DNA of 64,000 nucleotides. Source: Lysobacter stagni. GTDB taxonomy: Bacteria > Pseudomonadota > Gammaproteobacteria > Xanthomonadales > Xanthomonadaceae. Location of the stretch: assembly GCF_030053425.1 (NCBI RefSeq), contig NZ_JASGBI010000001.1:1434001-1498000 (forward strand), read 5' to 3'. The translations under genes were made by a program, and so were the position numbers. This document shows positions 32,420 to 42,253 of this stretch, piece after piece. The notes beneath the pieces were generated by a model that saw nothing but the letters and a program-made list of their open reading frames with translations, had not been told where the DNA came from and made no database searches. Numbering within the stretch: the stretch's first letter is position 1; every line of letters starts with the position of its first letter.

Positions 32420-33871
32420 ATGAGCCATATCGCCGCGAGCCGGTCGGCAATGAAGGCGCTCACGGGCGCCTTCCTGCTCGTCGTCGCGACGGGCTGCGCG
32501 TTGCTGCCGGAACCCAGCGGCGAGGAGGTTCGCGAAAAGGCGCTGGGCCATACGACGATTCCGCCGAACTGGTCCGCGCAGGCCATCGCCGCACAGGTCG
32601 ACGAGGGCTGGCTGGCCAGCTTCAACGATCCCGAGCTGACGCGGTTCGTGCACGAAGCCCTGGCGAACAACCCGGATCTGCTGATGGCCGCCTCGCGTGT
32701 CGAGCAGGCCAACGCGCAGGTCGACCTCGCCGAAGCCAAGCTCAAGCCGGCTATCGGCCTGATCGGCCGCGCGGGCTCCAAGCCCATCGCCGATCTGGTG
32801 CCGCTGCTGAGCGGCGTCATGCTGCGCCTGAGCTGGGAGATCGACCTGTGGGGTCGCCTGCGTTACGGGCGCAATGCGGCACGGGCCTCGCGCGATGCGT
32901 TCAGCGCCGACTACCGCTATGCGCAGCAGTCGCTCGCCGCCAGCGTCGCGCGTGCGTGGTTCCTCGCCAACGAAACCCGCATGCAGGCATCGCTGGCCGA
33001 CGAGATGACCACGGCGTCCCAACGCCTGCTCGGGTTCGCCGAGCAGCGCGAGCGCGTCGGGCCCGGCACCGGGAGCGAGGTGGAAATGGCGCGCGCCAAT
33101 CTCGCCACGTACGAGGACGCGCGTCAGCAGATCGAGTTGGCGAACCGGCAGGCGGTGCGCGCGCTGGAACTGCTGCTGGGTCGCTACCCGGGCGCAACGC
33201 TGCAAGCCGGCGGCAGGTTGCCCGCCTTCCCCGCACCGGTGCCGGCCGGCATCCCGATGGACGTGCTTGAACGTCGCCCCGACATGATCGCCGCGCAACG
33301 CCGCGTCGCTGCCGCCTTCGATCTCATCGGCGAAGCCAAGGCCGCCATGTTGCCGTCGTTGTCGCTGTCGGGCGGCTATGCGCGCATCAGCAACGAGGCC
33401 GTCGAAACTCGCGAAGACCTGGAGCAGACCACCAACACGATCAACGCCACGGCCATTGCGCCGCTGTACATGGGTGGCGCGCTGACCGGGCAGGTCCGCC
33501 TGCGCACGGCCGAGCAGAAGGAAGCCGTGGCCGACTATGCACGTCGCGCGCTCAACGCGCTGAACGAGGTGGAGGACGCACTCACCGCCGAGCGCGTGCT
33601 GGGCGAGCGCGAGCGCATCCTCTCCGACGCCGTGAGCGCGAGTCGCGAAGTCTCTCGGCTGGAGGAAACGTCGTACCGCGTCGGCAAGTCCGATCTGCGC
33701 GCGGTGAACCAGCGCCAGCTGGCGACCTGGGCCGCGGAGATCGCGCTGCTGAGCGTGCAACGCGAGCGCCTGAGCCGCCGCGTCGACCTGCACCTTGCGT
33801 TGGGCGGCAGCTTCGGCGAAGTCCCGAGCGTCGCCACGGACGAACCCCAGCCGGTGTCCGGGGCCAACTGA
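32420..33871 (+). CDS. NodT/OprM-type outer-membrane efflux lipoprotein
   Basis: 483 residues with a lipobox (VVATGC, Cys at about 27) and two OEP repeats; it shows the family marks [44 protein letters not shown] and GRYPGA..., and [15 protein letters not shown]. It forms the trimeric exit duct of a tripartite exporter with the HlyD protein 7 bp upstream. Confidence 0.92.
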   Translation: MSHIAASRSAMKALTGAFLLVVATGCALLPEPSGEEVREKALGHTTIPPNWSAQAIAAQVDEGWLASFNDPELTRFVHEALANNPDLLMAASRVEQANAQVDLAEAKLKPAIGLIGRAGSKPIADLVPLLSGVMLRLSWEIDLWGRLRYGRNAARASRDAFSADYRYAQQSLAASVARAWFLANETRMQASLADEMTTASQRLLGFAEQRERVGPGTGSEVEMARANLATYEDARQQIELANRQAVRALELLLGRYPGATLQAGGRLPAFPAPVPAGIPMDVLERRPDMIAAQRRVAAAFDLIGEAKAAMLPSLSLSGGYARISNEAVETREDLEQTTNTINATAIAPLYMGGALTGQVRLRTAEQKEAVADYARRALNALNEVEDALTAERVLGERERILSDAVSASREVSRLEETSYRVGKSDLRAVNQRQLATWAAEIALLSVQRERLSRRVDLHLALGGSFGEVPSVATDEPQPVSGAN

Positions 33872-33884
33872 CGGAGAACCGCCG

Positions 33885-34985
33885 ATGATGCGATGGCTGC
33901 TTCTGCTCCTGCCGCTGGCCATCGCGCTGGAGCACTTCATGCCGGGGCGGCCGCTGCTGGTCTTCGGCGTGGCCGCAGCCGGCATCGTGCCACTGGCGGC
34001 GTTCATGGCGCAGGCCACCGGCTCGCTGGCGACGCGGCTCGGTCCGGCACTGGGCGGCCTGCTCAACGCGACCTTCGGCAACGCCGCCGAACTGATCATC
34101 GCGCTGGCCGCGCTGCGCAGTGGCCTGCACGAGATGGTGAAGGCCTCGATCGCCGGCACCATCATCGGCAACATCCTGCTGGTGCTGGGAATCGCCATGG
34201 TCGCCGGCGGCGCGCGCCACGGCGAGCAACGCTACGACGCGCGCAACGCGCGCATGCAGGCGACCATGCTGACTCTGGCGGTGATCTCGCTGATCATGCC
34301 GGCCGCGTACGAAGCCATCGTGCCCAACTCGGGACCCGCGCTGGATTCGATCAGCGCATGGATCGCCATCGCGTTGCTGCTCGTCTACGCGGCCAGCATC
34401 GCGTTCACCGTGGCGCAGAGTCGCGCGGCCAAGGCCAGGCGCTCCAACGGTGGCAACGGCGGCAACGGCGACGATCATGAGGACGCGGGCGGCCACGGAC
34501 ATCACGGGCCGCAGTGGAGCGTGGGCAAGGCGACCGTGGTGCTGGCCGCGGTCAGCATCGGCATCATCTGGCTCAGCGAGATCCTGGTCGGCACCGTGGA
34601 ACCGGCCAGCCAGGAGCTGGGCCTGTCGGATGCGTTCACCGGCGTGTTCGTGCTGGCCGTGGTCGGCGGCGCGGCGGAACAGGCCACGGCGATCGTGGCC
34701 GCACGACAGAACCGCATGGATCTGGCGATGTCGATCGCCTTGGGCTCCGGCGTGCAGCTGGCGCTGATGGTCGCGCCGTTGCTCGTGCTGCTGAGCTACG
34801 TCATCGGTCCGCATCCGATGGGGCTGGTGTTCGGCCCGGGCCTGGTGCTCAGCATCCTGTTCGCGGTGCTCATCACCGGGCAGGTCGCCAGCGACGGGCG
34901 CACCGACTGGCTGCGCGGTGTGCAGCTGATCGCCGTGTACCTGATCCTGGGCGCGGTGTTCTTCTACGTACCGGACGTGTCGTGA
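33885..34985 (+). CDS. Ca2+/H+ antiporter (CaxA/Cax family)
   Basis: 366 residues, about eleven hydrophobic segments arranged as two repeats. Each has the alpha-repeat ion motif: [17 protein letters not shown] near 62 and [19 protein letters not shown] near 255. A His/Asp/Gly-rich loop (190-207) lies between. It exchanges cytoplasmic Ca2+ for protons at the inner membrane. ATG 33885 (GGAGA upstream) is 13 bp after the efflux gene. Proton-linked Ca2+ efflux fits the ion-homeostasis theme of this run. Confidence 0.88.
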   Translation: MMRWLLLLLPLAIALEHFMPGRPLLVFGVAAAGIVPLAAFMAQATGSLATRLGPALGGLLNATFGNAAELIIALAALRSGLHEMVKASIAGTIIGNILLVLGIAMVAGGARHGEQRYDARNARMQATMLTLAVISLIMPAAYEAIVPNSGPALDSISAWIAIALLLVYAASIAFTVAQSRAAKARRSNGGNGGNGDDHEDAGGHGHHGPQWSVGKATVVLAAVSIGIIWLSEILVGTVEPASQELGLSDAFTGVFVLAVVGGAAEQATAIVAARQNRMDLAMSIALGSGVQLALMVAPLLVLLSYVIGPHPMGLVFGPGLVLSILFAVLITGQVASDGRTDWLRGVQLIAVYLILGAVFFYVPDVS

Positions 34986-34988
34986 CCG

Positions 34989-35699
34989 ATGACCACGCCC
35001 GCGCCCCCGCACATCAACCCTCTGCGCGCACATCGCTATGCGCTGCTGCTGGTGTCGCTGCTGGCGACGATCGCGCTGGGCCCGGTGCTGGAGGCGATGG
35101 ACTTCGGAGACGCCCTGATGGAGGGCTTCCTCGGCATCGCACTGCTGGCGGCGGTCTTCCCCACCTCCAGTACGCCGCAGCGTCGCCTGATGTATGCGGC
35201 GGTCGTGCTGGTGGTCGTGCTGCGCTGGCTGGCGGCGCGGTATGGATCCGGGGCCATGACCGTGGCCGGTGCCGTGCTGTGGACGCTGCTGGCGCTGCTG
35301 GTGGCGAGCCGCGCGGTGCGCTTCGCGCTGTCGAGCGTGCGCGTGGACACCGAACGCCTGTGCGCGGCGATCAGTGCCTATCTGCTGCTCGGCGTGTGCT
35401 GGGGCGTGGTCTACGCCGCGATGTCGCACCTCGACCACGACGCCCTGCTGGTGGGCGGACAGCCACCACCCGCACCGCTGACCATGGCCGACACCCTGTA
35501 TTTCAGCTTCGTCACCCTGGCCACACTGGGCTACGGCGACATCACGCCGACGGGACCGATCACGCGCGGCATCGCCGTGTTCGAGGCCATCGTCGGGCAG
35601 TTCTACCTGGCGATCCTGGTCGCACGCCTGGTCGGCCTGCAGACCGCATCGCACAGCAACGCCACCACCAATGCATCGCCACGATGGGAGGAACCATGA
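34989..35699 (+). CDS. Two-TM-pore potassium channel family protein
   Basis: 236 residues, about five or six hydrophobic segments, with the K+ selectivity filter TLATLGYGDITP at about 175-186 between the last two helices. There is no RCK domain. It starts 3 bp after the antiporter stop and its own stop overlaps the next gene (ATGA), so the genes are tightly coupled. It likely adjusts membrane potential in step with proton and calcium movements. Confidence 0.88.
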   Translation: MTTPAPPHINPLRAHRYALLLVSLLATIALGPVLEAMDFGDALMEGFLGIALLAAVFPTSSTPQRRLMYAAVVLVVVLRWLAARYGSGAMTVAGAVLWTLLALLVASRAVRFALSSVRVDTERLCAAISAYLLLGVCWGVVYAAMSHLDHDALLVGGQPPPAPLTMADTLYFSFVTLATLGYGDITPTGPITRGIAVFEAIVGQFYLAILVARLVGLQTASHSNATTNASPRWEEP

Positions 35700-36514
35700 A
35701 ACACCACAGCACCCTGCTTGCGGCCATCCTGCTGGCCTGTGCGTCGATGGAGTGCGCGGCCGTCGAGCCACTGGACACCTTCAGTGCGCGCATCGGCGGC
35801 TACATCACCGACTTCGATACCGAAGTGCGCGCCGATGGCGAAACCGCGCGCGGAACCGAGGTCGATTTCAACCGGGACCTGGGCCTGGACGAAAGCAACA
35901 CGGTCGCCTACCTCGGCTTCACCTGGCGACCGTTCGACCACCACGAGTTCGGTCTGGCCTGGTACCAGGACAGCGCCGATGGCAGACGCCAGATCACGCG
36001 CGACATCGAGTTCGACGGCACCCGCTACGAAGCGCTCAGCACGGTGAAGGCCGAATTCGATCTGGACGCGTACGAGGCCTACTACGTCTGGTGGGGCCTG
36101 GACCGCGACAGCTGGACCATGGGGCCGCGCGTGGGTCTGATCTGGTACAAGCTCGACCTGTCGATAGACATGCAGGTGGATTCGGCGGGCAATCGCATCG
36201 ATGGCGCCATCAGCGACAGCATCAACGCCGACCTGCCGGCGCCGACCATCGGCGGCAGCTGGCGCTGGGTGCCGGGTCAGAGCGACTGGCGCCTGTCGGC
36301 CGATATCGGGTACTTCTCCGCCGACGTCAACGACATCGACGCCGACGTGACCTTCGGGCGCTTCGGTGCGGAATGGTTCCCGTGGGAACGCTTCGGCTTC
36401 TGGGCCGACTACACGGTGCGACGCATCGAGGCCGACGCCAGCAAGACGAGCTTCGACGGCAACCTGCGCTTCATCGACACGGGCATCCGTTTCGGCGGCG
36501 TCTACCGGTTCTGA
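35696..36514 (+). CDS. Outer-membrane beta-barrel protein of unknown function
   Basis: 272 residues; signal peptide (about 1-22), then alternating aromatic strands and a C-terminal FGGVYRF typical of barrels assembled by BAM. GGGAGGAACC precedes ATG 35696, which overlaps the K+ channel stop. No specific porin family recognised; about 10-12 strands by length. Confidence 0.75.
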   Translation: MKHHSTLLAAILLACASMECAAVEPLDTFSARIGGYITDFDTEVRADGETARGTEVDFNRDLGLDESNTVAYLGFTWRPFDHHEFGLAWYQDSADGRRQITRDIEFDGTRYEALSTVKAEFDLDAYEAYYVWWGLDRDSWTMGPRVGLIWYKLDLSIDMQVDSAGNRIDGAISDSINADLPAPTIGGSWRWVPGQSDWRLSADIGYFSADVNDIDADVTFGRFGAEWFPWERFGFWADYTVRRIEADASKTSFDGNLRFIDTGIRFGGVYRF

Positions 36515-36517
36515 CCG

Positions 36518-38167
36518 ATGCGGACGCGCGCCGCCACGACGGGGACACAGGGCTTCGCAAAGGCGTTGCTTGCGTTGCTGCTGACGGTGCTGTGCGGCGT
36601 GCTAGCCGCGCAGCCCGCGCCGCGACCGGGTGTGCCGGCGCCCGCCGCCGTTGCCGCGGCACCCGCGACGGCGCGCTACTTCAACCGCGACATCGTGACG
36701 TTCCGCTCCACGTTCCTGGGCAACACGCCGGCGATGCGCGCGCACGCCACCGAGGCCAACCTCGCACGCATCGTGGACCGGCCCGGGCACGCGAAGAGCA
36801 CGGCGCAGCTCGTTCCGCAGGGCGTGGTGATCCTGCTGGATGACCAGCTGGTCACCGTGCTCACGCCGGCCGACCGCGATGCGTTGCGCAACCAGTCGCT
36901 GGACCAGCTGCAGCGACAGACGCTGGCGCGGGTCGACGATGCGGTGGTGGCGGCAGAGCAGGCTCGAATGCCGCAGCGGATCCTGCAGGGACTGGCGTGG
37001 GTGCTGATCGCCAGCGTGGTCGTGTTCGCCTTCCTGTGGCTGCTGCGCTTCCTGCTCAGGCGGCTGCGCCATCGCGTGGATGCGTGGGTGCAGAGGCGGT
37101 TGGGCCAGGTGAAGAGCGACTCCGCGCGGCAGCTGCTGCACGGGCTCATCACCAGTGGGCGCAGCATGGCGCGGCTGATGACATGGCTGTTCGCCGCGCT
37201 GGTGTTCGAGGAATGGCTGCGTTTCGCCTTCGGCAGGTTCCCGTACACACAGCCGTGGGCGGAAGCGATGACGGGCTGGATCGGCACGCGCCTGAGCGCG
37301 CTCGGCCAGGCCATCGTCTCCGCGCTGCCCGGGCTGTTCACCGCATTCATCATCCTGTTGCTGGGGCGACTGGTCGCGCAGGCGGTGCGGATCACGTTCC
37401 ACGGTGTGGAATCCGGTCGCTTTCAGGTGCTTGGCATCGACCAGCAACTGGCCGAGCCGACGCGCAAGATCGTCACGGCCATCGTGTGGCTGTTCGCCAT
37501 CGCGATGGCGTACCCGTACCTGCCCGGCGCGGAGACGGACGCCTTCAAGGGCTTGAGCGTGTTCGTCGGCCTGATGGTGTCGCTGGGCGCGTCCAGCGTG
37601 GTGGCGCAGGCGGCGGGCGGGTTCACGCTGCTGTATTCGCGCACGATGCTGCCAGGCGATGTGGTGCGCATCGACGAGACCGAAGGCGTCGTGCAGCAGA
37701 TCGGGCTGTTCACCACGCGCCTGCGCACGCCGCTGGGCGTGGAGGTGAGCTATCCCAACAGCGTCGTCCTCGGCGGAAAGCTGCAGAACTTCTCGCGTAG
37801 CCCCGACGGTCCGGGCATGTGGTTGGAAGCGACGGTGACCATCGGCTACGACTCGCCCTGGCGACAGGTGCACCGCTTGCTTCTGCAGGCCGCGGAGCGG
37901 ACGCAGGGCGTCCAGACGACGCCGCGCGCATTCGTGGCGCAGACCGCGCTGTCGGACTTCTACGTGGAGTACGTGCTGCGTGCGCGCATTCTGGATGTGC
38001 AGCGCCGATGGCCGATCCGCAGCGAACTGCACGCCAATATCCAGGACGCCTTCAACGAAGCCGGCGTACAGATCATGTCGCCCAACTACGAGGCCGATCC
38101 GGAAGGCGCGAAGATCGTGCCGAAGCAATGGTGGGAGGGGCGGCCACAGGATGCGGGCGAGGGCTGA
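36518..38167 (+). CDS. MscS-family mechanosensitive channel with periplasmic N-terminal domain
   Basis: 549 residues: signal-like helix, a periplasmic-sized domain (about 45-145), four or five TM helices, then the pore helix and beta domain (VFVGLMVSLGASSVVAQAAGGFTLLYSRTM..GDVVRIDETEGVV) and the C-terminal alpha/beta domain. The Ala/Gly-rich pore helix fits MscS. It opens under membrane tension to release solutes. Three bp separate it from the barrel gene; it ends the tightly packed part of the run. Confidence 0.9.
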   Translation: MRTRAATTGTQGFAKALLALLLTVLCGVLAAQPAPRPGVPAPAAVAAAPATARYFNRDIVTFRSTFLGNTPAMRAHATEANLARIVDRPGHAKSTAQLVPQGVVILLDDQLVTVLTPADRDALRNQSLDQLQRQTLARVDDAVVAAEQARMPQRILQGLAWVLIASVVVFAFLWLLRFLLRRLRHRVDAWVQRRLGQVKSDSARQLLHGLITSGRSMARLMTWLFAALVFEEWLRFAFGRFPYTQPWAEAMTGWIGTRLSALGQAIVSALPGLFTAFIILLLGRLVAQAVRITFHGVESGRFQVLGIDQQLAEPTRKIVTAIVWLFAIAMAYPYLPGAETDAFKGLSVFVGLMVSLGASSVVAQAAGGFTLLYSRTMLPGDVVRIDETEGVVQQIGLFTTRLRTPLGVEVSYPNSVVLGGKLQNFSRSPDGPGMWLEATVTIGYDSPWRQVHRLLLQAAERTQGVQTTPRAFVAQTALSDFYVEYVLRARILDVQRRWPIRSELHANIQDAFNEAGVQIMSPNYEADPEGAKIVPKQWWEGRPQDAGEG

Positions 38168-38316
38168 CGCGGCGAGTGTGAATGCGCTCAGGGGGCGCCG
38201 CCCATTGCTCACCGGGCGCGCACCGGCAGGGGGCTAGATTCCGGCAGCGGGCTCGGTTGCGAACGTGCACTCGTGCCACGCAAGGACCGTCCGACGTTCC
38301 GTGAGCCGGGAGACGC

Positions 38317-39228
38317 ATGCGTCCGCTTCTCCATATCCTGCCCGATGTGCGCATCGCGACGCTGGTGCTGGTGCTGGCGCCGGGCATCGCGCACGCGGAA
38401 GACGTGGCGGCGATGCAGGACCCCGTACCTGCGCTCGCGCCCGAACCGCCCGCGGATTCCGGCGGCCACCGCTTCTTCCTGTGGACCGACACCAGTCTGT
38501 CGGTTCTGCCGTATGGCACGGGCTTCGAAGTTGATCCGAAGGAGCAGACCACCTTCACCATCGAACACGCGCACGAGTCGAAGATCGGCGACTTCTTCGG
38601 CTTCATCGATTTCACCCACTTTCACGGCGCAGGCCAAGGGCCTGACGAAACCTGGTACGCCGAATTCGGTCCACGCCTGAGCATCGGCAAGATCTCCGGC
38701 AGGGAGATCTCGGGCCATCTGTTCCGCTGGAGCGCGTTCGAGCTGAAGGACGTACTGCTGGCCATGCAATACGAGCGTGGCAAGGATCCCGACGTGGCCG
38801 AAGCGGCGCTGGTGGGCCTGGGCCTCAACCTCGACGTGCGCGAGGCGGGGTTCCTCGGTGGACTGGGCAGGTTCAACTACGTGCAGGTGAACTTCTACGG
38901 CCGCTCGGAGCTGACCGAGGGCACGCGCAACGGGTTCCATGACATGCAGGTGACGATGGTCGCCAGCTATCCGTTCAAGGTCGGACGTGCCGACTGGCTG
39001 CTGGACGGCTATTTCGACTGGGTGGTCGGTTTCGGTTCCGAACAATGGAGCTACCACCTCAACCCGCAGCTGACCACGGACCTGGGCGCGCTGGTGTGGG
39101 ACGTGCCGAAGACGTTCTACGCCGGTGTGGAAATCGACCTGTGGTGGAACAAGTACAAGATCCCCAGTTCATCGGCGTTCGACACCAACCAGCAGGCGAT
39201 CAGCCTGCTGTTCAAGTACCACTTCTGA
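38317..39228 (+). CDS. Tsx/OmpK-like nucleoside-specific channel family outer-membrane protein
   Basis: 303 residues with a signal peptide (about 1-27). The Tsx/OmpK marks are LSVLPYGTGFEVDPKEQTTF, HAHESKIGDFFGFIDFTHF, a YAEFGPRLSIGK strand and the ending LLFKYHF. Tsx takes up nucleosides; OmpK-like members have uncertain substrates. GGGAGACGC precedes the ATG; 149 bp separate it from the MscS gene, so it may have its own promoter. Confidence 0.85.
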   Translation: MRPLLHILPDVRIATLVLVLAPGIAHAEDVAAMQDPVPALAPEPPADSGGHRFFLWTDTSLSVLPYGTGFEVDPKEQTTFTIEHAHESKIGDFFGFIDFTHFHGAGQGPDETWYAEFGPRLSIGKISGREISGHLFRWSAFELKDVLLAMQYERGKDPDVAEAALVGLGLNLDVREAGFLGGLGRFNYVQVNFYGRSELTEGTRNGFHDMQVTMVASYPFKVGRADWLLDGYFDWVVGFGSEQWSYHLNPQLTTDLGALVWDVPKTFYAGVEIDLWWNKYKIPSSSAFDTNQQAISLLFKYHF

Positions 39229-39230
39229 AC

Positions 39231-39247
39231 GGGCCGCAGCCCGGCCC
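39231..39247 (+). terminator. Short hairpin after the Tsx-like gene
   Basis: GGGCCG and CGGCCC with a 5-nt loop, 2 bp after the stop; no T-run, so a weak candidate. Confidence 0.35.
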
Positions 39248-39343
39248 TGCGCTCTAGCAAGGTCCGCGCCAGCCGCGTTGGTTCTGGCATTACGGCCGAC
39301 GAATGGTGCCTCGCCCACCGCTCCCGCGGGTCTGACCCCTGAG

Positions 39344-39370
39344 ACGCGTGGGGCCAAGGGCCAATTTCGG
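39344..39370 (+). promoter_or_regulatory. Shared 27-bp upstream motif, copy B
   Basis: ACGCGTGGGGCCAAGGGCCA followed by ATTTCGG, 109 bp before the decarboxylase ATG. Matches copy A (30140-30166) at 23 of 27 positions and keeps the GGCCAA-N-GGCCAA direct repeat. Confidence 0.6.
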
Positions 39371-39479
39371 ACGTGTTCACCCCAAGCCTACGCTCCGTGA
39401 CGGTGCCGCGCGGAAGCGCGCGTGCGTGCGCGGCGCGTGCCAGCCGCCGTTCCCTTTTGCTTCCCCCCGGAGCAACACC

Positions 39480-42224
39480 ATGAACCAGAACGCCGAATCG
39501 CAGACCGACCTTTCCAATGTGCTGGTCGCTGCATCGATCCGCGCCGACCAGTGGCGTCAGCTCAATGCCACTGCGCGCCAGTGGGCGACGCAGGGCAACG
39601 GCAAGCTTCGCGATGCCTGTGCCGGACTGTTGGCGCACGTCCAGCGCATCGAGCATTGCTGGGCCTATCCGGGCGAACGCCTCCTGGGTGCGGTCCGCGA
39701 AGCGCTCGAGGACGGCGACGCGCCGCTCTTCGCACGACTGGTCCAGAAGGTGTCTTCCGCGATCCTCTCGGGCGACTACCGTCGCGATGAACAGGCATGG
39801 GACATCACCGAGGCCCCCGACCGCGCGGTCCTGGATGCGCTGCCGCCGGACATCACCGGCACGCAGGACAAACCGTACTTCGAAGTGCTGGTGGTCACGC
39901 CCAGCGACCCGGGGCAATGGCTGCGCGCGAAGGACGAGATGCGGCGCATGCGTCGTCCGGACGACGCGTTCCAGTATGCGGTGGTGCACGTGGGCAGCTT
40001 CGAGGATGCAGCGCTGGCGGTGATGGTGAACACCGACCTTCAGGCGGTGATCCTGGTGGACGGCTTCTCGTACAACTCGCGCCACGACATCCCCGACCTG
40101 AAGGAATTCCTCGGGCGGCACCTGACCATCGACAAGGACGAGATCAAGCCGGGGACGCTGGCCACGTCGCTGGCCGCCCAGATCCGCGAGTACCGCCCGG
40201 AGCTGGACCTGTACCTGCTGTCCGACCGCTCGCCCGAGCTGCTGGCCGGCAGCGACGAGGCCGCACCGATGCGACGCGTGTTCCACCATGTCGAGGAGCC
40301 GATGGAGATCCATCTGGCGATCCTGGATGGCATCAAGGACCGCTACGAGACGCCGTACTTCGACAACCTGAAGAAGTACGCGCTGCGACCCATCGGTACC
40401 TTCCACGCGCTGCCCATCGCGCGCGGCAAATCCATCTTCGGATCCAACTGGATCCGCGACATGGGCCACTTCTACGGCACCAACATCCTGTTCGCCGAGT
40501 CCTCCGCCACCACGGGCGGTCTGGACAGCCTGCTGGAGCCCACCGGCACCATCAAGCGCGCGCAGGAGGCAGTGGCACGCGCGTTCGGCGCCAAGCGTGC
40601 CTACCTGGGTACCAACGGCACCTCGACGTCGAACAAGATCGTGGTGCAGGCCATCTGCAAGCCGGGCGACATCGTCATCGTCGACCGAAACTGCCACAAA
40701 TCGCATCACTACGGATTCGTGCTGAGCGGCGCGCAGCCGTATTACGTGGAGGCCTTCCCGCTCACGCAGTACTCGATGTACGGCGCGGTGCCGTTGCGCA
40801 CCATCAAGCAGGCGCTGCTCGACTGCGCGGCCGGCGGAAAGCTGGACCGGGTGAAGGTGATCGACCTCACCAACTGCACCTTCGACGGCCACATGTACAA
40901 CCCGCGCCGGGTGATGGAGGAATGCCTGGCGATCAAGCCGGACCTGACCTTCCTGTGGGATGAGGCGTGGTTCGGTTTCGCGCGGTTCAATCCGCTGCAC
41001 CGCCGGCGCAGCGCGATGGGTGCGGCGGCGGCGCTGACGAAGCGGTATCGCAGCAAGGCGTACCGCGAGGAGTACGAAGCCTGGAAGGCCAAGCGTGGCG
41101 ATCGCGACCTGACCGATCCGGCGTCGCTCGACGAGCATGGCCTGCCGGACCCGGACAAGGTCCGCATCCGCGTGTACCAGACCAACTCCACGCACAAATC
41201 GATGTCGGCCTTCCGGCAGGGATCGATGATGCTGGTGTGGGACGACGACTTCCACCAGGTCGAAGGACCGTTCGAAGAGGCGTTCTTCGCACACACCTCG
41301 ACCTCGCCCAACCTGCAGCTGATCGCGTCGCTGGACCTGGCGCGCCGGCAGATGGAACTGGAAGGCTACGCGCTGACCATGCGCATGACCGACCTGGCGC
41401 TGAAGATCCGCAGCGCCATCAACAAGCATCCGCTGATCTCGAAGTACTTCCGTGTCGCCACGCCGGAAGACATGATTCCAGCGGAGTACCGCGAGTCGGG
41501 ACTCAAGGATTACGGCCCGCCCAACTCAAGCTGGGGCGCGGCCGCGGATGCGTGGTCCGGGGACGAGTTCGCACTCGACCCCACGCGCCTCACCTTGATC
41601 TGCGGCGCGGCCGGGTTCGACGGTACGCAGTTCAAGGGGCTGCTGGCCGAGCGCTTCGACATCCAGATCAACAAGACCTCGCGCAACAGCATCCTGGTCC
41701 AGACCAACATCAACAACACGCACAGCGATGCGGCGCTGCTGATCAAGGCGCTGGCGGACCTGTCGCGCGAGATCGAGTCGCGGCTGTCGCAGGAAGGCGC
41801 TGTCGGCCAGCAGGTGTTCGCCGATCGGGTGAAGTCGCTGATGACCGACGTCCCCGACCTGCCGAACTTCAGCCGCTTCCACGACTCGTTCCGTGACGAC
41901 CCCAAGGGCGTCGCGAACGAAGGCCACATGCGGCCAGCGTTCTTCATGGCCTACGAGGAAGCCAACTGCGAGTTCGTGAAGCTGGGCAGCGAGGAGGTCG
42001 ACAAGCGGCTGCGCGACGGGCCGGAAATGGTGTCGGCCAACTTCGTGATTCCGTATCCACCGGGCTTTCCGATCATGGTGCCGGGGCAGGTCATCACCGC
42101 CGACACCATTGCCTTCATGCGCAAGCTGGACGTGAAGGAGATCCACGGCTACCACGCCGCAGTGGGCATCAAGCTGATCAAACCTTCCGTACTGGCCGGT
42201 CGACGCGCCAGTTCCACGCAGTGA
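39480..42224 (+). CDS. Orn/Lys/Arg-type PLP decarboxylase with an extended N-terminus
   Basis: 914 residues. The PLP fold is clear: AYLGTNGTSTSNKIV, the VDRNCHKSHHYG segment, DEAWFGF (PLP-ring Asp) and the Schiff-base Lys573 in NSTHKSMSAF. From Lys573 to the end (341 residues) the length fits LdcI/AdiA (350-370), but the N-terminus is about 200 residues longer: a receiver-like wing domain (about 152-285) is preceded by a helical domain of about 145 residues that the classic enzymes lack. It should decarboxylate a basic amino acid, using up a proton. GGAG precedes ATG 39480; the AspT-type exchanger starts 29 bp after the stop. Confidence 0.88.
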   Translation: MNQNAESQTDLSNVLVAASIRADQWRQLNATARQWATQGNGKLRDACAGLLAHVQRIEHCWAYPGERLLGAVREALEDGDAPLFARLVQKVSSAILSGDYRRDEQAWDITEAPDRAVLDALPPDITGTQDKPYFEVLVVTPSDPGQWLRAKDEMRRMRRPDDAFQYAVVHVGSFEDAALAVMVNTDLQAVILVDGFSYNSRHDIPDLKEFLGRHLTIDKDEIKPGTLATSLAAQIREYRPELDLYLLSDRSPELLAGSDEAAPMRRVFHHVEEPMEIHLAILDGIKDRYETPYFDNLKKYALRPIGTFHALPIARGKSIFGSNWIRDMGHFYGTNILFAESSATTGGLDSLLEPTGTIKRAQEAVARAFGAKRAYLGTNGTSTSNKIVVQAICKPGDIVIVDRNCHKSHHYGFVLSGAQPYYVEAFPLTQYSMYGAVPLRTIKQALLDCAAGGKLDRVKVIDLTNCTFDGHMYNPRRVMEECLAIKPDLTFLWDEAWFGFARFNPLHRRRSAMGAAAALTKRYRSKAYREEYEAWKAKRGDRDLTDPASLDEHGLPDPDKVRIRVYQTNSTHKSMSAFRQGSMMLVWDDDFHQVEGPFEEAFFAHTSTSPNLQLIASLDLARRQMELEGYALTMRMTDLALKIRSAINKHPLISKYFRVATPEDMIPAEYRESGLKDYGPPNSSWGAAADAWSGDEFALDPTRLTLICGAAGFDGTQFKGLLAERFDIQINKTSRNSILVQTNINNTHSDAALLIKALADLSREIESRLSQEGAVGQQVFADRVKSLMTDVPDLPNFSRFHDSFRDDPKGVANEGHMRPAFFMAYEEANCEFVKLGSEEVDKRLRDGPEMVSANFVIPYPPGFPIMVPGQVITADTIAFMRKLDVKEIHGYHAAVGIKLIKPSVLAGRRASSTQ

Positions 42225-42253
42225 TCGCTTCAGGACTTCCGGAGGCAACCGTC

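Noticed and set aside
29995..32820. Long minus-strand open frame of over 900 codons
   Set aside because: It runs antisense to four well-supported genes and its translation is His/Arg/Gln-rich without domain features, a typical shadow in GC-rich DNA. The same holds for the frames at 33582-35771 and 39117-41429 (minus) and 2164-3816 (plus).
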